Virus record (IMG/VR): IMGVR_UViG_3300024503_000015
Location: 1 to 64,000 of that record
Source of the DNA: a virus
Strand: one strand, 5' to 3'
Length of the DNA stretch: 64,000 nucleotides
The notes beneath the pieces were generated by a model. It was not told the DNA's origin. It was given only the letters and a program-made list of their open reading frames with translations, and ran no database searches. A program made the translations under genes and the position numbers. Shown piece after piece: positions 49,378-58,695 of this stretch (position 1 is the first letter of the stretch; each line of letters begins with the position of its first letter).

Positions 49378-50008
49378 ATTAGCCATATACGGGGATAGTT
49401 TTTCAGATCCGTCGTGGGTACAAAACGACTATTTGTCGTGGCCTGAGATGTTAGAACAGAAATACACTGTCAAAAATTATTCTCTTACAGGTTCTAGCAT
49501 GTGGTGGAGTTATGATAAATTTTTAGAAACTCACGCCAGTTACGATTTGGCAATATTTGTGGTAACAGTTCCGGGCAGAATTCATGTAGAATATAACAAT
49601 AAGCATTTGAATTTAAATCCTAGTACATGGCCAGTATGGGATGGCATTAACATTGGAGAAATGTATTTTAGGTACTTTTATTCCAGCAAACGAGAAACTG
49701 CGTTTCATAATTTTATGGTTAATGACATATTACAGTATCAGGATGTGTTAGTTGTCCCTGCATTTTTAGAAAGTTTGCCTAATTTAAATTCTTGGTCATT
49801 GTGCCACTATGCTGATTTAGAATTACAATTCTATGGTCTAGATCATCCAGGTAACAATGAAAACAGAAAATGTCATTTAACCAAAGAAAATAATCTTATG
49901 GTATACAACAAAATTATCAATGCTATTGATAATAAGGATCAAATTTTAAAATTAAATCCTGAAGATTTTGTGCAACCTGCGGATCCTATGGAATGTTATT
50001 GGAAATAA
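49361..50008 (+). CDS. SGNH/GDSL-like hydrolase
   Basis: 215 aa from MNKKPKLAIYGDSFSD; a longer frame begins inside the previous gene and is not used. GDSF block I (nucleophile Ser13), a block with Gly in LTGSSMWW, VVTVPGR in place of the Asn block, and a C-terminal His (KCHLTKENN) give a Ser-His pair. The reaction is probably esterase or acyl transfer on a glycan or modified residue. Substrate unknown. Confidence 0.6.
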   Translation: MNKKPKLAIYGDSFSDPSWVQNDYLSWPEMLEQKYTVKNYSLTGSSMWWSYDKFLETHASYDLAIFVVTVPGRIHVEYNNKHLNLNPSTWPVWDGINIGEMYFRYFYSSKRETAFHNFMVNDILQYQDVLVVPAFLESLPNLNSWSLCHYADLELQFYGLDHPGNNENRKCHLTKENNLMVYNKIINAIDNKDQILKLNPEDFVQPADPMECYWK

Positions 50009-50009
50009 T

Positions 50010-50591
50010 ATGAAGGAAGATTACAAAGTTATCAAAGGATTTGCAGATGCAGATACTTGCAATCGTATGGTTGAAAAATTAGACGACTTTTATAAAAAAG
50101 GTTATAACTTGCCGCCGGATAATCAGTGTCCGTCTAGTCCTACTTTTTATGGAATTTTTAATGACGAATCAAAATTGTGGTTACCTAAAATAGAAGAACT
50201 AGTGGAAAAGAAGTTATTTCCAACATACACTTACTCAAGGATTTATACAAAAAATGAAGCGTTAAATCCACATATCGATAGGTTTGAGTGCGAATATAGT
50301 TTTACACTTACTTTAAAATACGATAAAAATATATGGCCCATTTATGTTCAGTCTGGCAATAGAGGGCATGAAATTTTATTAGACGTTGGAGATATCTTAA
50401 TTTATAAAGGTGTTAAAAATCTACACTGGCGGCATGCGTTAGAAAATGATTTTCACTATCAGGGGTTTTTCCATTATGTAGATAAGCAGGGTCCTTATTC
50501 TGATAGAAGATTTGACGGACGACATAGTTTTGCGTCCACACAAGAAGTAATAGACGAAGTAATTAGGAGAAGAAATGTATTACAACAGTGA
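50010..50591 (+). CDS. 2OG-Fe(II) oxygenase-like protein
   Basis: 193 aa from MKEDYKVIKG at 50010, one nt after the previous stop (50006-50008). PHIDRFECEYS gives His88-x-Asp90 and KNLHWRHALE gives His139 with Arg141. DVGDILIYKG is the typical strand before the distal His. Substrate unknown. Confidence 0.75.
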   Translation: MKEDYKVIKGFADADTCNRMVEKLDDFYKKGYNLPPDNQCPSSPTFYGIFNDESKLWLPKIEELVEKKLFPTYTYSRIYTKNEALNPHIDRFECEYSFTLTLKYDKNIWPIYVQSGNRGHEILLDVGDILIYKGVKNLHWRHALENDFHYQGFFHYVDKQGPYSDRRFDGRHSFASTQEVIDEVIRRRNVLQQ

Positions 50592-51174
50592 ATATCAATA
50601 CATGACATTTGATGTTCCGCATGTTGTTGAAAATATTGCAGACATTCAACGCATGACAGACATAGGTATTGATAAATTTAAAAGAAAATTTAATGCACGT
50701 AATTATGCTGTTGGCACAGACAACATTACCTGGCAGTTTGCTAACTATAATGTGTTTGGTCTTTGTTCTTGTAATCAATGGTTCTATGATATCTATACAA
50801 GTTTAATCGACGGAATTAGACAATATCACGAACTAGCGGGTATCGAAAAGCCAAAACAACTATGGTTGCAGGCTTGGATTAACAGTCATAAAAATGGACA
50901 GGTTCTTAAAACACATAATCATGATTGGCCTTTACACGGATTTATGGCTATAGATCCTAAGAAAAGTCATACTGTGTTTACAGATAAGCCTAACGGCAAA
51001 GAGTTGTACAGAGTTGAAAACAAAGTAGGACAGTTTTACATAGGCCCTGGTAGTAGATTTCATCATGTAGAAATTTTAGAACCGTACGAGGGTGAACGAA
51101 TTACATTTGGATTTGACTTAGAGCATCGAGATAGAATTTTTGATAACATGGGATTTATTCCAATTATTATATGA
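50575..51174 (+). CDS. 2OG-oxygenase/cupin-like protein
   Basis: 199 aa. WLQAWINSHKNGQVLKTHNHDWP has His114 and His116. FYIGPGSRFHHVEIL gives His163/His164, and ERITFGFD has Arg175. The fold is that of a double-stranded beta-helix, though the strand before the distal His is unusual. It overlaps the previous gene by 17 bp and shares ATGA with the next. Confidence 0.68.
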   Translation: MYYNSEYQYMTFDVPHVVENIADIQRMTDIGIDKFKRKFNARNYAVGTDNITWQFANYNVFGLCSCNQWFYDIYTSLIDGIRQYHELAGIEKPKQLWLQAWINSHKNGQVLKTHNHDWPLHGFMAIDPKKSHTVFTDKPNGKELYRVENKVGQFYIGPGSRFHHVEILEPYEGERITFGFDLEHRDRIFDNMGFIPIII

Positions 51175-51809
51175 GTTATTATCAAACATTTAATTCGTTT
51201 GGCTATATTATTGAAGACGTTCCTAAAGAAATTATGGACACTTTGTGGAAGGAAGTTAAAGAAATACAAAAAGACTTTGACCATGCTTCTGCTACTAACC
51301 ACACGTTGGCTGGTAATATTCAGAGAGAATATTCATTAAAAGACTCCATTTCGGTAGTAGAGCCATTTGCATTTAATGTAGCCGAAACTTATAACGAGCT
51401 GTTCAAATATAATTCTAATATCAGCGTGTTTAAACCAGGGCGATTAGATTTCGCTGTAGACACACTATGGGTTAATTTTCAGAAAAAATATGAATTCAAT
51501 CCAGCGCATACACATCTAGGTCTATATAGTTTTGTAATATACTTACAAATTCCATATGACCTCAATGAAGAGTTGGCTGCAAGTCCTGGGGTAAACTCTA
51601 ATAAAAATCTAGCATCAGCATTTGAATTTTTCTATGTAAATTCGTTTGGTAAAATAACTAAAAATCCTATATTCATGGATAAGACATGGGAAGGGAAAAT
51701 GTTGTTGTTTCCAGCAGAATGTATGCACGAAGTACACCCATTTTATACGTCCGACGATTACAGGATTTCCGTAGCAGGTAATATTGCTATCCAAGCCGGA
51801 TCTAAGTAA
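51171..51809 (+). CDS. 2OG-Fe(II) oxygenase-like protein
   Basis: 212 aa. AHTHLGLYSFVIYL gives His113-x-His115. GKMLLFPAECMHEVHPF gives His186 (His189 close), and DYRISVAGNI has Arg198. Internal strand WVNFQKKYEFNP. An HxH member; substrate unknown. The next gene has a separate leader and its own late box. Confidence 0.72.
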   Translation: MSYYQTFNSFGYIIEDVPKEIMDTLWKEVKEIQKDFDHASATNHTLAGNIQREYSLKDSISVVEPFAFNVAETYNELFKYNSNISVFKPGRLDFAVDTLWVNFQKKYEFNPAHTHLGLYSFVIYLQIPYDLNEELAASPGVNSNKNLASAFEFFYVNSFGKITKNPIFMDKTWEGKMLLFPAECMHEVHPFYTSDDYRISVAGNIAIQAGSK

Positions 51810-51825
51810 ATCACAAAAATACCCC

Positions 51826-51833
51826 ACTAAATA
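51826..51833 (+). promoter_or_regulatory. Late-type box ACTAAATA inside the island
   Basis: The leader of about 21 nt carries AAGGAG before the ATG at 51860. It restarts transcription for the second half, including all four halogenases. Confidence 0.6.
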
Positions 51834-51859
51834 TTGTCGAATTAAGGAGAATTACATAT

Positions 51860-52471
51860 ATGTCTAACAAATTACCAGAAATTTTTTATCTCGAAAACGT
51901 TGCAAAGCAAGATGTTTTTGCTAACATTATTGCAGATTTAAACGACGGAGTTTGGAAATACGGTGTTATAAAAATTAATGCCGCTGGCTTTGATATCGAA
52001 GATAACGCAAACTTTTGGTCTGTAGATATGGTTAAAAATCGTTGGACAGAAGTATTATTTCAGGATATTATTGACAAACTCGAAGCACTAGATCCTAGAG
52101 TCAAAGGTTATAACTTTAAAAGTCTTGACGTTGTTGCCGGCGGCAAAACATTTGGCCTAGACGGAAATATACACGTTGACAGAGAGTTTGAATTTAATTC
52201 AAACGGCGACGGTTATATGACAATGTGTTATTTTCCTAATAAAGAATGGAGCCCGGAATGGGGCGGTGAACTGCAATTTTTTGACAATCAAGGAAATATT
52301 ATAGCCAGTTATTATCCAATGCCTAATACTTGTATTGTATTTGACAGTAACATTCCTCACAGAGGCCTTGCTCCTAACAGAAATTGTACAGAATTAAGAA
52401 AATATATTTCTTTTAAGACGTTTGTTAATAAGTTTGATTTTAGTGGCGATATTGAAGCCGAAGTTAAATGA
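51860..52471 (+). CDS. 2OG-Fe(II) oxygenase, HxD type
   Basis: 203 aa with an AAGGAG leader. GNIHVDREFEF holds His105-x-Asp107, SNIPHRGLAP holds His167, and LRKYISFK Arg180. MCYFPNKEWSPEWGGELQFFD (in parts) is the P4H-type core strand. A complete HxD...H set. Shares ATGA with the next gene. Confidence 0.82.
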   Translation: MSNKLPEIFYLENVAKQDVFANIIADLNDGVWKYGVIKINAAGFDIEDNANFWSVDMVKNRWTEVLFQDIIDKLEALDPRVKGYNFKSLDVVAGGKTFGLDGNIHVDREFEFNSNGDGYMTMCYFPNKEWSPEWGGELQFFDNQGNIIASYYPMPNTCIVFDSNIPHRGLAPNRNCTELRKYISFKTFVNKFDFSGDIEAEVK

Positions 52472-53241
52472 TTCAAAATTTATTTGCGTTACCTATCTAC
52501 AAAACTAATATTTTTGACTCTGATATAGACTTTGGAGTCATAAGGTCTACGCTTGAACAACAATACAAGGAAATAAAATTTCATGTTGGGTTGGAAAAAA
52601 ATGGCGGTATAAGTACCTACGGCACTAATAGAAATTTGCATGAAGTACCAGAATTTAAAGCATTGTGCGATTTAATTTTGTATCATGCAAATTTATATTG
52701 GAAAGTCCTGGATATCAACGACGGTCTGCGCCCTGCAATAGACGAGTGCTGGTCTAATAAACACGTTAACGGTAGTTTTACTGACTGGCATTCTCATAGT
52801 ATGCACCCTATTGTTGTAAGTTTTTATCTAAGTGCTCCTGAACGTAGTGGAGGAATAGTGTTTACTAATCCTATGGAATACAGTATTACACACATTCCTT
52901 ACAATCGTCCTGTAGAAGAAAAAATTAATACCACAATTCATATTAAATCAGGCGATGTGTTAATGTTTCCTGGATGGTTGAGACATAAAACTGAAGTAAG
53001 TCACACTGATGATGAACGTATAGTAATCACATTTAATTTAAGATACAGCGGAGTATACTTAGATTCTCAACAACCATATCCGGTCGTTAAAGAAACTACA
53101 ATGCCTGATAATTTTTCAACTCCCGTAATAGTGGAATCGAATAACAGTACCATGGATTATTTGTTTAATAAGTTACATACTCAGGAAATTATTATAAATC
53201 AATTAAAAGCAATGCTCACTGGAGGCGCTGATGGAAGATAA
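52468..53241 (+). CDS. 2OG-Fe(II) oxygenase-like with C-terminal tail
   Basis: 257 aa. DWHSHSMHPIVVSFYL has His108 and His110. VLMFPGWLRHKTEV has His173 and ERIVITFN Arg184. About 45 extra C-terminal residues end in a helix (YLFNKLHTQEIIINQLK). The 2OG-FeII_Oxy_5 pattern is clear (SGGIVFTNP). Overlaps the next gene by 11 bp. Confidence 0.78.
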   Translation: MIQNLFALPIYKTNIFDSDIDFGVIRSTLEQQYKEIKFHVGLEKNGGISTYGTNRNLHEVPEFKALCDLILYHANLYWKVLDINDGLRPAIDECWSNKHVNGSFTDWHSHSMHPIVVSFYLSAPERSGGIVFTNPMEYSITHIPYNRPVEEKINTTIHIKSGDVLMFPGWLRHKTEVSHTDDERIVITFNLRYSGVYLDSQQPYPVVKETTMPDNFSTPVIVESNNSTMDYLFNKLHTQEIIINQLKAMLTGGADGR

Positions 53242-53497
53242 AAAAGTACCTCGTGTTATAAGAAACCTTGATACATCGCAACGTAGAGTTCACTTCAACG
53301 AAAAAATTTTACTAGTCCCAAGAGAAGTAGAACAAAAACGTTTAGAAATATGCAATAACTGTAAGTCGTATGAAAATTACGGCTGTACTATTACTGGATA
53401 TTTTATGCCCAAGACCGTAAGAAATAAATCACAAAGTTGTCCTTATGGTAAATGGACTAGTTGGTATAGTTTTAATGATAATTTTAAGGACGAATAA
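53231..53497 (+). CDS. Small Cys-cluster protein
   Basis: 88 aa. Four Cys (Cys41, 44, 52, 70) in ICNNCKSYENYGCTITGYF...KSQSCPYGKW, a compact zinc or Fe-S site seen in many phage proteins of unknown role. Sits between an oxygenase and the first DUF6065-like gene, overlapping both. Confidence 0.6.
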   Translation: MEDKKVPRVIRNLDTSQRRVHFNEKILLVPREVEQKRLEICNNCKSYENYGCTITGYFMPKTVRNKSQSCPYGKWTSWYSFNDNFKDE

Positions 53498-54258
53498 TGT
53501 CAGTTGTAAAAGTAGGATATACTCCATGGTTTGAAAAATCTCCAAATACTAGCGGACTGGGTCCGCTAAATTATTACGGCTGGAACGAAATTATTCATTT
53601 TGATTTAGAAAAGTTAGACACATGGAAAGATTCAAAAGTAGGATTTATGAAATGCCCTGCATTTGTAAAGTATAACGAACAAACATGGGTAATACGTTCT
53701 TTAATTGATGTAGAATTGCACTGGGACAAATATAATAAAGTTTTAAGCAGTAATCTTCCAAGTCTTGCACACGATGCTATGGTCAAAGTTCACTGGGGAG
53801 ATTTTAATCCTGAAGTTGATAAACCTATAGTTGCATTAAACAGCGCCATGCTGTTCTATGCAGACGAAGAAGTATGGGTAGACTTTTTACCTCCTTATAA
53901 TCATATCGATTTAAGATGGAGATTGATGCCTGGCAGTTTTAATATTTGTAATTGGCAACGTCCGCTGGTTCCTACTTTTGAAATGCTCAATGACAGAATT
54001 GAATTTAAGAGAGGACAGCCGTTAGCCTATGTAAGATTTAGAGCAAGAGACCCACAGGCAATGTTTCAATTAAACAAACAACCAAGAACAGAAGAACTCG
54101 ATCATATTGTAAATTCTTCTGTGTCTCTTAAATCATATCAAAACAATTTAAGTTGGAAAATTGTGTCGGGGGTCATTCCAAATAGATTACGTCCAAAGAA
54201 ATTAGTAAAATCAGAACCTTGGATTTGTAGATTCTTTAGAAGGATCTTAAAAAAATGA
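53497..54258 (+). CDS. DUF6065-like protein A
   Basis: 253 aa. FMKCPAFVKYNEQTWVIRSLIDVEL (in parts), DLRWRLMPGSFNICNW and FKRGQPLAYVRFRA match the order found again in the gene at 60260: CPAxxxY...VI...DxE near residue 45, then GxPL about 60% along. A beta-rich, non-catalytic looking fold. The two copies bracket the four halogenases, so a partner role (substrate carrier or adaptor) is inferred. Confidence 0.6.
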   Translation: MSVVKVGYTPWFEKSPNTSGLGPLNYYGWNEIIHFDLEKLDTWKDSKVGFMKCPAFVKYNEQTWVIRSLIDVELHWDKYNKVLSSNLPSLAHDAMVKVHWGDFNPEVDKPIVALNSAMLFYADEEVWVDFLPPYNHIDLRWRLMPGSFNICNWQRPLVPTFEMLNDRIEFKRGQPLAYVRFRARDPQAMFQLNKQPRTEELDHIVNSSVSLKSYQNNLSWKIVSGVIPNRLRPKKLVKSEPWICRFFRRILKK

Positions 54259-55715
54259 TCAAGTCCGTTTGCATATTAGGTGGAGGTACTAGCGGACTAA
54301 TAACGGCACTAGTACTCAATAAGTGGTATCCTACCATGGATATTAAAATTATCGAGTCTCCCACTATAGGTATTGTCGGCGTCGGAGAAGGTAGTACAGA
54401 ACATTGGAAACAGTTTATTAATACTGTAGGGATTACTCTACAAGAATTAATGTTAGAAACTGGTGCTACTTTCAAAGCAGGTATTAGATTTGAAAATTGG
54501 AATGGTGACGGCACATTTTATATGCACGCTCTACATGCCGATTATACGCAACTAATGGGTAACGGGTTGCCAGGAGTAATGGTCAAATTAATTTCTGAAG
54601 ATCAGCCGCACTTATATCCAGATAATGTCATTAATTCCATACATTACTTTCCTATCGATGCCAGTGTAAATCAATATCATTTTGATACGTTTAAACTTAA
54701 TAAATTTTTACACAAGAAATGTATCGAACGCGGAGTAGTTGTTGTTGAAGATGATATAGACGACGTTGAAATTGACAGTCAAGGATACATTAGTTCTTTA
54801 ATTAACAAAGACGGTGTCAAATATACAGCAGATTTCTTTGTAGATTCTTCTGGGTTCAGAAGAGTCATTAGTTCTAAACTTGGCGCAAAGTGGAATGATT
54901 GTAAAGAATATTTACCCATGGACAGAGCGTTTGCTTTTCCTACACCCAGTGACGACGAGTTTCCAAGTTGGACCCTGAGTCGTGCATTATCCAGCGGATG
55001 GTCATGGAGAATACCAACGCAAGAACGCTATGGCAACGGTTACGTTTATTCCAGTGAATTTTTATCCGACGATCAAGCATTGTCTGAAATGCAACAGTAC
55101 TATAAAGATCCTATACAAGTAGGTAAAAGTTTTAAGTTTAGTGCAGGTTATGTTGATAAATTCTGGATTAAAAATTGTGTTGCAGTAGGTCTTGCTGGAA
55201 GTTTTGTTGAACCTCTCGAGGCTACTAGCATAGGAACTAGTATTCAACAGGCGTTTGCACTAGGATCAGCACTGGCATCTTGGACTAAAGGCAACGAAAA
55301 AATAGCGGACAAATATAATCAACAATTTGAAGCAGTTGCTAAAAACATTATTGACTTTGTACAGTTACATTACATCACTCAACGTAACGATACACCATTC
55401 TGGCGTAGTTGCAAAGATTTAAAGTTGACCGAGTTTAATAAAGATACACTGGAACACTTTAAAACAGTTGTGCCAAGTAGAGCATATTTTCCCAGTCACT
55501 GGGTGTTATTTACAGAACAGAACTGGTTACAAGTATTACACGGTTTAAAATTATTTGATATAGAAAAAATAAAACAAATATGGATGTCTCAGGATCCCTC
55601 TGTTATTACTGAAACAGATAAAATATACGACAATATATTATTATACCAACGCGATGCTCTTAAATTTAATCACAGAGGCGCAATTGAATTCTTAGCAAAA
55701 GAAGTGAAACGATGA
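54255..55715 (+). CDS. Flavin-dependent tryptophan-halogenase homologue 1
   Basis: 486 aa. FADH2-dependent halogenases of the PrnA/RebH type oxidise chloride or bromide and halogenate indole rings. GGGTSG (9-14) binds FAD. The catalytic-Lys position K74 (ATFKAGIRFENW), the WxWxIP hallmark WSWRIP (249-254) and VEPLE with Glu322 are all present, so it looks active. A separate flavin reductase is needed; none is seen, so the host must supply it. Shares ATGA with both neighbours. Confidence 0.9.
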   Translation: MIKSVCILGGGTSGLITALVLNKWYPTMDIKIIESPTIGIVGVGEGSTEHWKQFINTVGITLQELMLETGATFKAGIRFENWNGDGTFYMHALHADYTQLMGNGLPGVMVKLISEDQPHLYPDNVINSIHYFPIDASVNQYHFDTFKLNKFLHKKCIERGVVVVEDDIDDVEIDSQGYISSLINKDGVKYTADFFVDSSGFRRVISSKLGAKWNDCKEYLPMDRAFAFPTPSDDEFPSWTLSRALSSGWSWRIPTQERYGNGYVYSSEFLSDDQALSEMQQYYKDPIQVGKSFKFSAGYVDKFWIKNCVAVGLAGSFVEPLEATSIGTSIQQAFALGSALASWTKGNEKIADKYNQQFEAVAKNIIDFVQLHYITQRNDTPFWRSCKDLKLTEFNKDTLEHFKTVVPSRAYFPSHWVLFTEQNWLQVLHGLKLFDIEKIKQIWMSQDPSVITETDKIYDNILLYQRDALKFNHRGAIEFLAKEVKR

Positions 55716-57211
55716 AAACCATCGCAATATTAGGCGGAGGAAGTGCTGGCTGGTTAACTGCTTTGTTTGTTAAACAAGTGTGGCCTGCCTGCGATGTGAC
55801 AGTAATAGAAGACCCTAATACTCCACCTATTATTGCTGGAGAAAGTGGTTCCGCATCCCTTAATAAACTATTCAACTTTTTAGAAATTCCGTTTGATGAC
55901 TGGATAGTGTCTGTAAATGCCATGCCTAAACTCGGCGGCAAATTTGTAAATTGGAACGGAATAGGAACAGAGTTTGTTCATGGGCTTATACCAGACTGGT
56001 ATAGATTAGACTTTAATGCTAAGTTTCCAGAGTTTGGATTGGGTAATGATTTTTTAGCCTGTTCATTGGCGGAAGGCATACCTACTGAAAAAATATTCTA
56101 CAACGGATCGTTACAGCGTGTGAATAAATTGCCTATCAGTCCTAGTAGTGTAGGTAAATTTAATGTTATTACACTACCTATGTGGCACTTCGACAGCCGC
56201 GCCAATGCCGACTATATGAAACGTCGCGGCATAAGCAAGGGGATTAAACTAATCGAAGGCAAGTATATTAAATCTAATAAAGCACTCAACGGTGACATTG
56301 ATTCTATTACATTAGATACTAGGGATCAAATAAATGCAGATTGGTTTTTTGATTGCTCCGGATTCGCCAGACTACTTCTACAAAAAGAATTAAATGAACC
56401 TTTTAAGGATTTAAGCGAATATTTTCCTGCTAGGGCAGTTGTAGCATGGTGGAACGAGCCTGTACTTAAAAATTATACCGAAATGACAGCATTGAAAAAT
56501 GGATGGTCTTGGAATATTAATTTAAAACATAGGGCAGGTAATGGATACATTTACGACCCCGACAGAATTACTGCGGATCAGGCAATAGACGAAGCAGAAA
56601 AATATTTTAATATAAAGATAGATCCGGTGGCTAATTTAAAATTTACACCTGGGTTGTTTTTAAATTCTTGGAAAAATAATGTAATTGCCGTTGGAATTAG
56701 TTCGGGATTTTTAGAGCCGTTGGAGTCGAACGGACTAGCATCTGTTGCTGAACAATTAAAAATATTGTCAGAATTTTGGTCTCCCGACAGTAATACCGTG
56801 TATGAACAAAAATCATTTAATGACAAATATCAAAAAATAATGTTTGATATCAGCGATTTCCTTTCACTACATTATCGAGGACACAGAAATGATTCCGATT
56901 TTTGGCAGGATCATAACTCTAATCCACAGCGTATATCGGCGTCATTACAGCATAAATTAGATCTATGGAAATCTGGATCATTAGGTATCGACAATACAGA
57001 AGTATATGCTTTAGAAAATTATGCAGTTGTTATCCAAGGACTGGATTTAATCAATAAAGACAAACTTAGACAACGTCTATTATCCAAACGGTCAACTATA
57101 TTTGAAGACTTTCACCAATCATACCAAAAATTATCTAACGATGTTGACAACATAACATCAATCTGCTATACTTTAGAAGAATGGGTAAAATTGGTTTATG
57201 AAAACAATTAA
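55712..57211 (+). CDS. Flavin-dependent tryptophan-halogenase homologue 2
   Basis: 499 aa. FAD motif GGGSAG (8-13), Lys73 (AMPKLGGKFVNW), Glu338 (LEPLES) retained. The hallmark WSWNIN (265-270) has Asn for the Pro. This region normally blocks the monooxygenase side reaction, so specificity could be altered. The substrate loop differs from homologue 1. ATGA overlap with 54255, 14-bp overlap with the next. Confidence 0.88.
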   Translation: MKTIAILGGGSAGWLTALFVKQVWPACDVTVIEDPNTPPIIAGESGSASLNKLFNFLEIPFDDWIVSVNAMPKLGGKFVNWNGIGTEFVHGLIPDWYRLDFNAKFPEFGLGNDFLACSLAEGIPTEKIFYNGSLQRVNKLPISPSSVGKFNVITLPMWHFDSRANADYMKRRGISKGIKLIEGKYIKSNKALNGDIDSITLDTRDQINADWFFDCSGFARLLLQKELNEPFKDLSEYFPARAVVAWWNEPVLKNYTEMTALKNGWSWNINLKHRAGNGYIYDPDRITADQAIDEAEKYFNIKIDPVANLKFTPGLFLNSWKNNVIAVGISSGFLEPLESNGLASVAEQLKILSEFWSPDSNTVYEQKSFNDKYQKIMFDISDFLSLHYRGHRNDSDFWQDHNSNPQRISASLQHKLDLWKSGSLGIDNTEVYALENYAVVIQGLDLINKDKLRQRLLSKRSTIFEDFHQSYQKLSNDVDNITSICYTLEEWVKLVYENN

Positions 57212-58694
57212 AAGTATAATAGTATTAGGTGGCGGCACCAGCGGATTAATTACTGCCTTGATGTTAAAAAGGCAACATGAACATTTAGATATTAAAGTTA
57301 TCGAAAGTTCTTCCGTTGGAGTTATAGGTGTAGGGGAAGGCGCTACAGAACATTGGAGATACTTCTGCGAAACTATAGGTGTTAGGTTAGAAGATACGCT
57401 GGTTGCCTGCGATGCTACTCTTAAAACAGGAATAAAATTTAGTAATTGGGGTGTGCCTGATTACTGGCATGCTACCTGTGAACCTTATGCAAGACCCGCT
57501 GGAGATTATCTAGCAGTTTACGCTAAATTAATTGCAGAAGGTGCTGGTCCTTTAGACATTATTCAAAAACGTACAATCGATAGCACAGTACCCGAAGATT
57601 GGGTAAATCTTAATGTTCCTTGCCCTGTTAATCAATTTCATTTCAATACATTTTCCACCAACGACTACTTACATAAGTTGTGTAAAGAAAGAAACATTCC
57701 TACAATAGATGATAAAATTGTAGATGTAATCTTAGACGACAACGGATATGTTAAAGAACTAATTGGAGAAAATGCCGTACACTCGGCAGATTTCTTTGTT
57801 GACTGTTCTGGTTTTGCCAAAGTGATAATGAAAAAACTTGGAGCAAAGTGGGAAAGTTATAAAGATAATCTTTGGGTTAATAGTGCTATTGCATTTCCTA
57901 CAGAAGATACAGACGAATATCCAATTTACACCAGCGCAACCGGTATGGATTATGGTTGGATGTGGAATACTCCCGTACATGGTCGATGGGGCAACGGCTA
58001 TGTGTTCAGTGACAAGTACATAGATTTCGACCAGGCGCAGGCAGAAGTCGAAGCAAAGTTAGGTAGAAAAATAAACATAGCAAAGAAAATCAAGTTTGAT
58101 GCAGGTAAACTTGACCGCACTTGGATTAAAAACTGCGCTAGTATCGGCTTATGTTCTAGTTTTGTAGAGCCACTAGAAAGTAGTGCCATTAGTCAAACTA
58201 TTTTGCAGACTTTTTTAATTATGAATTTATTGCCTAGTTGGACCAACAGTCCAGACGAAGTGGCCGGAATATACAATAAACGAGTAGACGACATCTGCGA
58301 AAATATTTTAGATTTTATTGCAGTACATTACTACGTACCCAGAGAAGATACAGCATTCTGGAAGGATCTTAAAAATAACAGAGACACCTGGGTACCTAAA
58401 AGATTAAAAGATAATTTAGAAAAGTGGAGCAAACGACTGCCATTGGTATTAGAATTTGATCAAAAGTATGTACTGTTTACTGCTGATAATTGGATAGTTA
58501 CATTACACGGATTAAATCTCTTAAATCCAGAACGTGTCAAACATGAATATATGATGCTGACTCCGGAAATTAGACAGCATTGTGATAGGATTGTCGACGA
58601 ACAAAAACATTTAGAAAATACATTACCTCATATTCCACATAAAGTAGGTCTTGAAAAATTTATAGGTAATTATAATAAAGCCTTAGGAAAATAA
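57198..58694 (+). CDS. Flavin-dependent tryptophan-halogenase homologue 3
   Basis: 498 aa. FAD motif GGGTSG (11-16), Lys76 (ATLKTGIKFSNW), Glu327 (VEPLESS). WMWNTP (254-259) has Thr for Ile in the hallmark. Closest by eye to homologue 1 (shared IGVGEGxTEHW, FVEPLE). Functional but diverged; possibly a different ring position or substrate. No flavin reductase nearby. Confidence 0.88.
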   Translation: MKTIKSIIVLGGGTSGLITALMLKRQHEHLDIKVIESSSVGVIGVGEGATEHWRYFCETIGVRLEDTLVACDATLKTGIKFSNWGVPDYWHATCEPYARPAGDYLAVYAKLIAEGAGPLDIIQKRTIDSTVPEDWVNLNVPCPVNQFHFNTFSTNDYLHKLCKERNIPTIDDKIVDVILDDNGYVKELIGENAVHSADFFVDCSGFAKVIMKKLGAKWESYKDNLWVNSAIAFPTEDTDEYPIYTSATGMDYGWMWNTPVHGRWGNGYVFSDKYIDFDQAQAEVEAKLGRKINIAKKIKFDAGKLDRTWIKNCASIGLCSSFVEPLESSAISQTILQTFLIMNLLPSWTNSPDEVAGIYNKRVDDICENILDFIAVHYYVPREDTAFWKDLKNNRDTWVPKRLKDNLEKWSKRLPLVLEFDQKYVLFTADNWIVTLHGLNLLNPERVKHEYMMLTPEIRQHCDRIVDEQKHLENTLPHIPHKVGLEKFIGNYNKALGK

Positions 58695-58695
58695 A

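Noticed and set aside
51860-52471. Phage-encoded toxin-antitoxin pair in the oxygenase island
   Set aside because: The small Cys-cluster gene and neighbours have no toxin motif; the oxygenase-fold reading fits better.
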